Shown piece by piece: positions 38,804-50,157 of a stretch of 64,000 nucleotides of DNA (its first letter is position 1; the number at the start of each line of letters is the position of its first letter). The DNA lies in the NCBI RefSeq assembly GCF_025643255.1, contig NZ_CP087112.1:1798001-1862000 (forward strand), written 5' to 3'. This stretch comes from Halomonas sp. 7T (GTDB taxonomy: Bacteria; Pseudomonadota; Gammaproteobacteria; Pseudomonadales; Halomonadaceae). The notes below the pieces were generated by a model. That model worked only from the letters and a program-made list of their open reading frames with translations. It searched no databases and was not told the DNA's origin. The position numbers and the translations under genes are program-made.

Positions 38804-39384
38804 ACCTGGCAGGCCGTGTGAGCACCTAAAGCTATCCGCCCCTGCTGAATAGCCTTGTTAAGCGTGTCAGCGTGTTGGTAGTAGCGCGCCAACGCAACAT
38901 AGAATGCGTGGGCGCGCGCAGGAAGCCCTTCTTTCTGATAGCGTCGGGCCCGCGCAGCTACTTTGCGTGAGAACTGCTCACGATCTACGTCTACGTCACC
39001 CCCTAGATTATCGACGCTGACATGAAAGGTGCGCTCACAGGCATGCGTAAATAGCTTTTCAAGCGCTTGGGGCGCAATTTCTGCTTGCTCGAACGCCTGC
39101 TGCTGCTCGGCATTTCGACCATCCGGTAGATACCAGTAACCGTAATCTTCCAATTGCCGCCGCCGATGGCCTGCAATACACCAATGGCTTATTTCATGCA
39201 GAGCACTGGCAAAATAGCCGCGGGCAAAAATAACCTGGTGGAATGGCGTATCAGTCGTTGCTGGCAGGTAAAGCGGCTCGTCACCGCCTTTTACAAGCCG
39301 TGTCATATAGCTTTCTGCAAAAACGCCATCAAATAGCGCCACTATATCGTTCAGCGTCCAACGCCCTTCGTTATGAGTTGTCAT
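38800..39384 (-). CDS. epmC: Elongation factor P hydroxylase EpmC
   Basis: 194 aa. EpmC (YfcM) hydroxylates the beta-lysylated lysine of elongation factor P. The family signature HEISHWCIAGHRRR at about residues 65-78 supplies the metal-binding histidines and a Glu; YGYWYLPDGR follows. No epmA/epmB or efp is in the window. It converges on the exonuclease-like gene with a 4-nt overlap. Confidence 0.93.
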   Translation of the reverse strand: MTTHNEGRWTLNDIVALFDGVFAESYMTRLVKGGDEPLYLPATTDTPFHQVIFARGYFASALHEISHWCIAGHRRRQLEDYGYWYLPDGRNAEQQQAFEQAEIAPQALEKLFTHACERTFHVSVDNLGGDVDVDREQFSRKVAARARRYQKEGLPARAHAFYVALARYYQHADTLNKAIQQGRIALGAHTACQV

Positions 39385-39467
39385 GGTGTCACTTTAGCTA
39401 TCGATTTTGAGCAGTATATCTCAGCGTAACCCGCGCACTAAAGTAGTGTGCTGACCCAAGTGGAGAC

Positions 39468-39507
39468 GGAAAAGATTAGCAACTCCTGCTAATCTATCGG
39501 CTTTTCC
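39468..39507 (+). promoter_or_regulatory. Structured leader element before the MATE transporter gene
   Basis: Outer stem GGAAAAG/CTTTTCC encloses a perfect inner stem GATTAGCA/TGCTAATC with a 5-nt loop; the two share one base, so they either nest with a bulge or compete. The element ends 30 nt before the TTG start. It has no U-run and no match to a riboswitch class I can name. Confidence 0.4.
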
Positions 39508-39537
39508 TGGGCCACTTAACTAACTAGGAGCCTGACC

Positions 39538-40956
39538 TTGGGCGGCTTTGCTAAACAGATTAAATCAACCTATTGGCCAGAAACCCGCATGCTGGTAGCG
39601 CTAGCGCTACCCATTTGCGGCGCACAGCTTGCCCAGGCGGGCATGAGCGTGGTTGATGTGATGATGACGGGGCGCTACAACGCGACGTCTCTGGCAGCAG
39701 TATCGGTAGGTTCAAGCCTATGGATGCCACTCATGCTATTTATGACGGGCACGCTGATGGGGCTAACGCCGATTGTGGCGCACCTTTTAGGTGGCCAGCG
39801 CAATGACGACATTCGCCCTGCCGTACATCAAGCGCTTTGGGTGGCGCTCGTATTAGGCATCATTGCCGCTCTGTTACTCTGGTTTTCGGTAATGCCCATT
39901 TTCGAAGCGATGGATGTGCCGAACACAGTGGCTAGAGAGTCTGCTGCGTATCTGTCTGCGGTGGCCTTTGGCATGCCTGGCATTGCGCTCTTCCAAGCAC
40001 TTAGGGCCTTCTCAGACGGGATGAACCATACCCGGCCAGCCCTATGGATCAGCTTGGTAGGTCTTACGGTTAATATTCCCAGTAACTACGTATTGATCTA
40101 TGGCGGCGACGGCCTAACAAATCTCTTAGGTGATTGGTTGCCTACCACCGTTCAGCAATTACCAGCCCTTGGCGCTTTTGGTTGTGGTATCGCCACGGCC
40201 CTTTCGATGTGGACAATGGCGCTCGCGATGGCCTATTACACGCGTCGTGGCCGCACCTACCGCAGCGTCTCATTATGGCAGCAGCTAACGCCGCCCAACC
40301 TAGCGTGTATTCGTGAGCTGGTCGTTGTGGGAGTACCTATCGGCGTCGCTATTTTTGTTGAAGTAACGCTTTTCACTCTTATCGCGCTCTTCATTGCCAG
40401 TTTTGGCGAAGTCACCGTGGGTGCCCACCAAATCGCCCTGAGCTATACCACCATTCTCTTTATGCTCCCGATGTCACTCAGCATGGCGCTAACGGTACGT
40501 GTGGGCAACACGCTTGGGCGGCAGCACTTGGCATTAGCCCGGAAAGTCGCTTGGAATGGTATTGTTATCAGTATCATCGTAGCGGCTATTAACAGCTCTC
40601 TGATATGGATAACAGCAGAGCCGGTCATTTCACTCTATACCTCAAACCCTGATGTCCAGGCATTAGCGCTAACCATCATCGCGCTGGCCGTTATTTTTCA
40701 ACTTTCAGATTCATTACAGGTTAACTTAGCGGGCGCGCTAAGAGGTTATAAAGATACGCGAATTGTAATGATTATTACGGTGCTGTCCTACTGGATTGTT
40801 GGCTTAGGCGGCGGGCACTGGTTAGGAACTCACGGCGTAATCGGAGTGTCTGAACCAATGGGTGTACATGGATACTGGATAGGCTTAATCGCGGGGCTCA
40901 GCACTGCTGCTGCTTTACTTGGGTGGCGGTTAAAGTGGATCAGCCAAAAGGAGTAA
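39538..40956 (+). CDS. MATE family multidrug efflux transporter
   Basis: 472 aa inner-membrane protein with about 12 hydrophobic segments in two homologous halves, as in NorM. Motifs: LPICGAQLAQAGMSVVDVMMTGRYN in TM1, LAAVSVGSSLW in TM2, and GAHQIALSYTTILFMLPMSLSMAL in TM7-8. It would export cationic drugs or dyes using Na+ or H+. It starts at TTG with AGGAG correctly spaced. The lipoprotein gene follows after 7 nt, so the two are likely co-transcribed. Confidence 0.92.
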   Translation: MGGFAKQIKSTYWPETRMLVALALPICGAQLAQAGMSVVDVMMTGRYNATSLAAVSVGSSLWMPLMLFMTGTLMGLTPIVAHLLGGQRNDDIRPAVHQALWVALVLGIIAALLLWFSVMPIFEAMDVPNTVARESAAYLSAVAFGMPGIALFQALRAFSDGMNHTRPALWISLVGLTVNIPSNYVLIYGGDGLTNLLGDWLPTTVQQLPALGAFGCGIATALSMWTMALAMAYYTRRGRTYRSVSLWQQLTPPNLACIRELVVVGVPIGVAIFVEVTLFTLIALFIASFGEVTVGAHQIALSYTTILFMLPMSLSMALTVRVGNTLGRQHLALARKVAWNGIVISIIVAAINSSLIWITAEPVISLYTSNPDVQALALTIIALAVIFQLSDSLQVNLAGALRGYKDTRIVMIITVLSYWIVGLGGGHWLGTHGVIGVSEPMGVHGYWIGLIAGLSTAAALLGWRLKWISQKE

Positions 40957-40963
40957 CTCCTCT

Positions 40964-41965
40964 ATGACACCCTTTGCTAACAAAGGATTGCTTGCGGCAT
41001 TCTCGGTCATCTCTTTGCTAGCAGGATGCGGCAATAACAACGCTGAACAACCCTGGGTTGCCTACCATGAGCAGCTGGCCACGGATCTCAACCTCTCAAC
41101 GGCTATTGAGCGTTTTCCGCCCCGCAACATTGGCGCTTTCCCCGACCTTCAAAGTAGGCAAATTCACGTCCCTGAAATACGTGAGAGCTTGCTGAATGTT
41201 TATGCGCTACGGGAGTGCCAAATCACTTCCCTCGTTGCTGCACGCAATAATCAATTGGGACGCGTTGCACCACCCAGCCAGCAGTGGCTTTACGAACGTA
41301 CTCTCTGGCAACGTTTAAGTAGCTGTTGGAACAGCGAGGCTGTGAGTGAGTTAAGCGATGAAAATAGAGAGCGCCTTGAAACATTAACGTTGCAAAAAAC
41401 CGCTCAGTTACCTGCAGTGAGCTGGAATGCCATCTTTGAATCTGACGAATGGGAAAAGAGTTTTTCCAGAGCTAGTGAACCTTTAAACCCACCAAGCACA
41501 GCGGATTTTTCTCAACAGCTTGCATCGCTTAAATACCTGTATCAAATGGTACTGAATCAATTTAGTCGTGAGTGGCAACAAGACTCTACTACCCTTGAGA
41601 ATCACCTTAAAACGCTTCAAGAACGTCCCCTAACCGCAGAGTTTCTACGCTCACTTCTTCTCGCTGAACAGCGTTTGAATGAAGCCAATAACGTGCTTTC
41701 AGAACAATCACTATCTGATGATACATGCTTACAGCCTTGGGATAACTCCTGGCTTATATCCCTTGAGCAACATGCAGAACAGTGGCTTATTTCTATCAAT
41801 CAACTCTTCGACACGCATAATGTCACTCCGCCAGAGAGCATTGCGGAATATCAACATTCATGGCTATCAATGAGCAACCCCAGTGCGCCTTGGCAGCAAT
41901 TTCAAACCGCACAAGCCGCCCACGAACAGCTTAGAAACCGCTTTTCAACTTGTGCGGCTGCGTAA
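40964..41965 (+). CDS. DUF3080 family lipoprotein
   Basis: 333 aa. A lipoprotein signal with lipobox LLAGC gives lipid attachment at about residue 22. The mature part matches DUF3080: PPRNIGAFPDLQSRQIHVPEIRESLLNVYALRECQ, then LVAARNNQLGRVAPPSQQWLYE. It is alpha-helical with three or four conserved cysteines. Located 7 nt after the MATE gene. Function unknown; the pairing with an efflux transporter may be incidental. Confidence 0.85.
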   Translation: MTPFANKGLLAAFSVISLLAGCGNNNAEQPWVAYHEQLATDLNLSTAIERFPPRNIGAFPDLQSRQIHVPEIRESLLNVYALRECQITSLVAARNNQLGRVAPPSQQWLYERTLWQRLSSCWNSEAVSELSDENRERLETLTLQKTAQLPAVSWNAIFESDEWEKSFSRASEPLNPPSTADFSQQLASLKYLYQMVLNQFSREWQQDSTTLENHLKTLQERPLTAEFLRSLLLAEQRLNEANNVLSEQSLSDDTCLQPWDNSWLISLEQHAEQWLISINQLFDTHNVTPPESIAEYQHSWLSMSNPSAPWQQFQTAQAAHEQLRNRFSTCAAA

Positions 41966-42074
41966 AAAATACGTTCTCCTCTTAACCTTCTGGTAAACCT
42001 GTGCTATTGGTGAACTATGTGGTGAGTAAAAACGCTTACCAACGTCGAGACCACGCAGCACAAGGAGGGACACC

Positions 42075-42779
42075 ATGGGCGCATCCCAGTCACCCCGCTC
42101 TGCCCAGGTCATCGACCTGGATACCGTGCGTCAGCATCATCAGGCGCAGAAATGTTTGATTCGTCTAGCACCTGAGTTAGATGGATTAGAGATGGTTTAC
42201 CAGCTCGCTGCGAGTCCCGACACCTACTATGGCCTGCCTATTCTGGCATGGGGCCTACGAAAAGACGGTAGCGTGGTTGGGCTAGTACCTTGGATGGAAA
42301 AGCTGGCGACTTGCCATGATTTAGACAGTCATGAGAGTGGCCTATTCATCGGTTATCGTGACCCGGAGACGGAAGAGATCTTCGCACTTCCCCCCGACCA
42401 CAAATATGACGAATTAACCGCGGCAGCAACCTACTTTGAGTATGAAGCGTCAGAAGAGGTCTCGCTGATTCAGCAACTCCCCGATACGCTGGGCACCCAT
42501 GCTTTATGCATGAACCATCCCAATGCCCCTTGGCATATGAAAGCCGTCTACGGCTGGCGTCTCTATAGTGATGGCAGCGTAGAAGCCCTCCTAGCCGACG
42601 AACAAAAAGCCACCATGACGCCAATCTTACTTGGCGATAAGTGTCTATACGAAGCCCATTTACGCCATCAAACGGTTTACTTCTTCCAGCGGCATATCGC
42701 CAATCAAATTATGGAAGAAGACCCTGCTACGCTAGATGCATTGGCAATGATGGTTGTCCCCCACGGAGAAGACAATTAG
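42075..42779 (+). CDS. Uncharacterised protein with two similar segments
   Basis: 234 aa, no signal peptide or membrane segment. I do not recognise a family. Two segments resemble each other: LAWGLRKDGSVVGLVPWMEK (about 58-77) and YGWRLYSDGSVEALLADEQK (about 156-175), suggesting duplication of a G/W-DGSV hairpin module. The C-terminal end is an acidic helix. A strong AAGGAGG lies before the ATG, and codon use is like its neighbours, so it is very likely a real gene. Neighbours (DUF3080 lipoprotein, TusA) give no strong hint. Confidence 0.75.
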   Translation: MGASQSPRSAQVIDLDTVRQHHQAQKCLIRLAPELDGLEMVYQLAASPDTYYGLPILAWGLRKDGSVVGLVPWMEKLATCHDLDSHESGLFIGYRDPETEEIFALPPDHKYDELTAAATYFEYEASEEVSLIQQLPDTLGTHALCMNHPNAPWHMKAVYGWRLYSDGSVEALLADEQKATMTPILLGDKCLYEAHLRHQTVYFFQRHIANQIMEEDPATLDALAMMVVPHGEDN

Positions 42780-42790
42780 GTCAACCATTT

Positions 42791-42826
42791 GCGAGGCTAT
42801 TCACCATTAGTCGGTACTGGCCTCGC
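42791..42826. terminator. Possible terminator between convergent genes
   Basis: GCGAGGC (42791-42797) and GCCTCGC (42820-42826) form a 7-bp perfect stem with a long loop, between the stop of the 234-aa gene and the end of tusA. No T-run, so a weak call. Confidence 0.4.
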
Positions 42827-42840
42827 TACACTCCACAGCC

Positions 42841-43092
42841 TTAGGCTAAACGGATAAAGTAGAGATAGTAGCCACTTTCTTCGTGCTTCATTAACAACTC
42901 GTGGCCTAAAAACTGACAAAATTTAGGAACGTCTCGGGTCGTCGCGGGATCGGTAGCTATTACTTTTAGTATTTGCCCTGACACCATGTCGCGTACTTGG
43001 TTGTGCATCAGCATGATTGGCTCAGGGCAGTAAAGTCCAGTGGTGTCTAACGATGCGTCAAATGCTTGCGTGTCGTCGGTATTAACAGTCAT
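42841..43092 (-). CDS. tusA: Sulfurtransferase TusA
   Basis: 83 aa. Sulfur-relay protein that carries persulfide from cysteine desulfurase towards tRNA 2-thiouridine synthesis and other pathways. The conserved Cys22 lies in [28 protein letters not shown] follows as in E. coli TusA. It is divergent from the next gene, with only 27 bp between the two start codons, so promoters must lie inside coding sequence. Confidence 0.96.
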   Translation of the reverse strand: MTVNTDDTQAFDASLDTTGLYCPEPIMLMHNQVRDMVSGQILKVIATDPATTRDVPKFCQFLGHELLMKHEESGYYLYFIRLA

Positions 43093-43119
43093 TTATATTC
43101 TCGGTTAGGAACCAACAGC

Positions 43120-43407
43120 ATGATAAAAGTAATCATTGAAAGGCGCATTATGCCCGGCCTGGAAGAAGAGTTTGAGCAAGCTGCACGCGAAGCCATGCGC
43201 GTTTCCCTTGGTGTAAGAGGGTTTGTTGGTGGGGAAACGCTGGTAGAGCTTGGCCATACGGATCGGCGCCTAATGATTACCAAATGGCGCGACCTGCGCG
43301 CTTGGAAAGAGTGGCATACAAGTGAGGCCCGCGCAGTCGCTATGCAGCGTATTTTACCGCTATTAACCGAAGAAGAAACCATTCGGGTCTACGAGCCAGG
43401 CTATTAA
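43120..43407 (+). CDS. Antibiotic-biosynthesis-monooxygenase-fold (ABM) protein
   Basis: 95 aa from ATG 43120, with TAGGA upstream. Dimeric ferredoxin-like fold of the ABM family: IKVIIERRIMPGLEEEFEQAAREA, then FVGGETLVELGHTDRRLMITKWRD and AWKEWHTSEA. Members include small monooxygenases and haem-degrading proteins, but many have no known substrate. The open frame runs 18 codons further upstream, into tusA, which is less likely to be used. Confidence 0.85.
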   Translation: MIKVIIERRIMPGLEEEFEQAAREAMRVSLGVRGFVGGETLVELGHTDRRLMITKWRDLRAWKEWHTSEARAVAMQRILPLLTEEETIRVYEPGY

Positions 43408-43432
43408 AATTTCAGCTTACTTAGCGGGTTTA

Positions 43433-44500
43433 TTAATGAATTAACCGCACATGTACCGTCACCTCTTCTCGGTCATGGTAGAGGTGACGGCAGGAAACTG
43501 TAGCCCGCACACCAGCCTCTGCCAACGTCTCATCCAAGGATGTTAAACAGCGCGTCACCTCTTCCCAGCGCTTTTTCATAGGCAGCTTAAGATTAAAAAT
43601 CGCCTCGCGACACCATTTCCGCGTCAGCCAACGCTCTACCATTGCCAATACGCGTACGGGCTTATCAACAATATCGCATACCAGCCAATCAAGTCGCTGA
43701 GGCGGCTCCCAGCTAAAGCCATCTTCTTTAAGGTGGTCAATTTGTCCAGTGGCCATTAGCGATTTATCCATCGGCCCATTATCGATAGCGTAAACATACA
43801 TGCCACGCTGAACCAGCTGCCAGGTCCAACCACCTGGGGCTGCCCCTAAATCAGCGGCCTGCATATGCGCGGACAGCCGATCATCCCACTGCTCGCGAGG
43901 AATAAACTCATGCCAGGCCTCTTCTAGCTTCAGCGTTGAACGGCTAGGCGCTCGGGAAGGGAAGCGCAAGCGACGGATGCCATTAATCAGTTCGCTCCGA
44001 TTATCGGGGAAACTCATACCAAGCTGGACACGATCGCCATCAGTCCAAAAAATATGCAACCGACGCCCCCCAGCTTTACCCCGCAGAGCACCACGTTTTT
44101 TTAGCATACTCTGTAGTGGCTTAGTGAGCGCTTTAATCAAGCCTACCAGTGCTTTTCCGTCATTGGTGTCGGGCGTTTCATGCCAAATTTCTTCAAAACT
44201 CCAACGGCTTGCCTTCACTTGATCCAGAATAGCGGTCAAGCGATCTTCCCTAGAGAGTGTTAGCGCTGGCAACGCAGCTAGGCTTTGGCGTGCAAAAATA
44301 AGCCGCTTAAATGCTGCCTGGCGGTGCACATCATTGATCGGCTCTCCATCTAAACGCGTCAGACTCGCCCACCCCTCACCTTGCGCAGGCTCACAAGTCA
44401 CGCCTTGCTGCTTGGCATGATGCTGCATCTCTGACAGCGCATCGCCTTCAAAACCTGGCCGACAGTAAACTAGCCACGATGTGGGTACCGTTTCACTCAC
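43433..44500 (-). CDS. rlmM: 23S rRNA C2498 2'-O-ribose methyltransferase RlmM
   Basis: 355 aa. N-terminal THUMP-like domain (GFEGDALSEMQHHAKQQGV), then a Rossmann methyltransferase domain with the SAM motif DLGAAPGGWTWQL and the catalytic KDKE-type region (SLMATGQIDHLKEDGFSW, LVCDIVDKP, FNLKLPMKKRWEEV). It methylates C2498 of 23S rRNA. It starts at GTG with GAGGTG upstream. It is the first gene downstream of the rRNA operon on the same strand, separated by the rrn terminator. Confidence 0.95.
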   Translation of the reverse strand: MSETVPTSWLVYCRPGFEGDALSEMQHHAKQQGVTCEPAQGEGWASLTRLDGEPINDVHRQAAFKRLIFARQSLAALPALTLSREDRLTAILDQVKASRWSFEEIWHETPDTNDGKALVGLIKALTKPLQSMLKKRGALRGKAGGRRLHIFWTDGDRVQLGMSFPDNRSELINGIRRLRFPSRAPSRSTLKLEEAWHEFIPREQWDDRLSAHMQAADLGAAPGGWTWQLVQRGMYVYAIDNGPMDKSLMATGQIDHLKEDGFSWEPPQRLDWLVCDIVDKPVRVLAMVERWLTRKWCREAIFNLKLPMKKRWEEVTRCLTSLDETLAEAGVRATVSCRHLYHDREEVTVHVRLIH

Positions 44501-44607
44501 CTATTCACCTCACGTTTACCTGACAAAACTGAAATAGCTATCTAACTGATTATTAAAGCGCATCATAGCACTTATCTAACAGAGGGTATTTTGTTTAGCG
44601 CATAGCA

Positions 44608-44640
44608 AAACGCCCCGAGCACAGTGTGCTCGGGGCGTTT
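44608..44640 (-). terminator. rRNA operon terminator
   Basis: A 16-bp perfect inverted repeat (AAACGCCCCGAGCACA and complement) around a single central base, running into TTTTG on the minus strand. It lies 10 nt after the 5S gene and would end rrn transcription before rlmM. Confidence 0.92.
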
Positions 44641-44650
44641 CTTAATAAGT

Positions 44651-44767
44651 GCCTGACGATGACCTACTCTCGCATGGGGAGACCCCACACTACCATCGGC
44701 GCTAAGCGGTTTCACTGCTGAGTTCGGCAAGGGATCAGGTGGTTCACGCTCGCTATGGTCGTCAGGC
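44651..44767 (-). rRNA. rrf: 5S ribosomal RNA
   Basis: About 117 nt. The ends GCCTGACGA...GTCAGGC pair to form helix I. The internal CCGAACTCAG segment with GAAACCGC and the closing GAGAGTAGG are characteristic of proteobacterial 5S. It is the last gene of the rrn operon, 130 nt after 23S. No tRNA follows. Confidence 0.95.
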
Positions 44768-44850
44768 GTAACTTGTAATGCATATCATGCTGAACAGGCA
44801 ATGCGTGTTTTGTGATCGTCTCTTGTCAGCAAGCGTCTTGGCTTGCCGCT

Positions 44851-44898
44851 GCGTATCCGGTGTTCGTTATCACTGCGACCAGACCCCTTGGGTGTTAT

Positions 44899-44902
<4 letters not shown>
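44851..44902 (-). other. 3' arm of the 23S processing stem
   Basis: This segment is largely complementary to 47791-47844 on the other side of 23S; the two read GCGTATCCGG..TTCGTTATCA and its near complement. The long duplex is the expected RNase III target that releases pre-23S rRNA. Confidence 0.75.
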
Positions 44903-47790
<2,888 letters not shown>

Positions 47791-47792
<2 letters not shown>

Positions 47793-47844
47793 CTATAACC
47801 CGAAGGAGTCTGGATGTCGCAATGATAACGATTGCCGGATACGC
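47791..47844 (-). other. 5' arm of the 23S processing stem
   Basis: Complementary to 44851-44902 beyond the 23S 3' end, with few mismatches by eye. The two arms close the pre-23S loop. Confidence 0.75.
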
Positions 47845-47871
47845 TTGAGACGTATCACAAAACAATTACGT

Positions 47872-47896
47872 ATAAACACTTCTAAGAAGTGTTTAT
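47872..47896 (-). other. Perfect 25-nt palindromic hairpin in the 16S-23S spacer
   Basis: ATAAACACTTCT, one base, then its exact complement. In RNA this gives a hairpin of up to 11-12 bp. It lies between boxA and the 23S processing stem. Confidence 0.7.
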
Positions 47897-47912
47897 GTCA
47901 GCATGATATACA

Positions 47913-47925
47913 TTGTTAAAGAGCG
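47913..47925 (-). promoter_or_regulatory. Spacer boxA antitermination element
   Basis: On the minus strand CGCTCTTTAACAA, close to E. coli boxA TGCTCTTTAACAA. A second copy after 16S is normal in rrn operons, where it reloads the Nus/antitermination complex before 23S. Confidence 0.8.
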
Positions 47926-47935
47926 ACTGCTATGC

Positions 47936-48022
47936 GCAGTGATAAGCGTTCTTTCACGTTAAAAAAAGAGAGAAGACCTTTCTTTTTCTTTTAATGTGAA
48001 AAAAGCATTCGCTTATCACTGC
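47936..48022 (-). other. Long hairpin in the 16S-23S spacer
   Basis: A perfect 13-bp outer stem (GCAGTGATAAGCG and complement, 47936-47948 and 48010-48022) encloses an inner stem TTTCAC.TTAAAA/TTTTAA.GTGAAA with one mismatch. The element fills the place where tRNA-Ile and tRNA-Ala genes usually sit. Confidence 0.7.
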
Positions 48023-48044
48023 GTATCAACAGCATTCTGATCAG

Positions 48045-48076
48045 GCAATTCATTGTGAGCGCTTACCGCGAGGATG
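48045..48076 (-). other. 3' arm of the 16S processing stem
   Basis: It pairs with the leader segment 49749-49780; GAATT-C and AGCGCTTACC in this arm match AATTC and GGCGCTTGCC of the leader in complement, with few mismatches. This is the RNase III stem that releases pre-16S rRNA. Confidence 0.7.
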
Positions 48077-48086
48077 ATGCATCGCT

Positions 48087-49619
<1,533 letters not shown>

Positions 49620-49748
49620 AAAATCATTGTGATGCTTACCTGTCACTCGAAAGCAACAGAAGCGCATCAAACTTGGCTCAAGGTTCAAACGAATTCGAAA
49701 GATTCGAAAATCTTTCTTGTGCGCTTGCCTTGATATTTGGTGATTTAT

Positions 49749-49780
49749 CACCCTCATCGGCAAGCGCCCACATGAATTAC
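49749..49780 (-). other. 5' arm of the 16S processing stem
   Basis: Lies in the rrn leader and is complementary to 48045-48076 past the 16S 3' end. A separate local dyad (GCGCTTGCC/GGCAAGCGC, centred near 49742) overlaps it and could form an alternative leader hairpin. Confidence 0.65.
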
Positions 49781-49789
49781 CTGATCAAA

Positions 49790-49802
49790 TTGTTAAAGAG
49801 CT
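49790..49802 (-). promoter_or_regulatory. Leader boxA antitermination element
   Basis: On the minus strand AGCTCTTTAACAA followed by TTTGATCAG, the standard gamma rrn leader sequence. It recruits the Nus factors so that transcription passes 16S without Rho termination. Confidence 0.88.
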
Positions 49803-49857
49803 GTTTCGCTGTGTTGGCTCGATGACTTGAACCGTGTTGCCTCAGCGAGGAAGGCGT

Positions 49858-49885
49858 ATTCTACGCATTTCCTGGTGATTGTCAA
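49858..49885 (-). promoter_or_regulatory. rRNA operon promoter
   Basis: On the minus strand a perfect -35 TTGACA (49880-49885) and -10 TAGAAT (49858-49863) at 16-bp spacing, followed by ACGCC, the GC-rich discriminator expected for stringently controlled rrn promoters. Transcription would start near 49850, about 230 nt before 16S. Upstream sequence to 50070 shows no gene and no second clear promoter. Confidence 0.8.
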
Positions 49886-50066
49886 CCGCTGTTTTCAGTG
49901 ACTGAATTCAGCGAACGAGGCGAGCCAAACAACTGCTCTAACCTACTGACAAACCGAAGGTTTTCACCTTCATGCACCGCTGGTAACGCTTGGCGTCCCC
50001 GGCAGCGGATGCGTACTTTACGGATTCGCGGCCGGGTTGGCAAGGGCTTTTGTAAAATAAGCTGTA

Positions 50067-50107
50067 ATAAAAAAGCGGCAGACGATGCCCAGGGGCAAGT
50101 CCGCCGC
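50067..50107 (-). terminator. Terminator after the FadE-type dehydrogenase gene
   Basis: GCGGC-GAC pairs with GTC-GCCGC around an inner GCCC/GGGC stem; on the minus strand it is followed by TTTTTTATTAC. It protects the rrn promoter from read-through. Confidence 0.88.
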
Positions 50108-50157
50108 AAACCACCGATCAGTACCCTGACCAGAGAGTGCCTGGTAAACGCCTAAGC

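Noticed and set aside
47793..48086. tRNA genes in the rRNA spacer
   Set aside because: Searched by eye on both strands for acceptor and T-loop patterns (GTTCGA..), none found.
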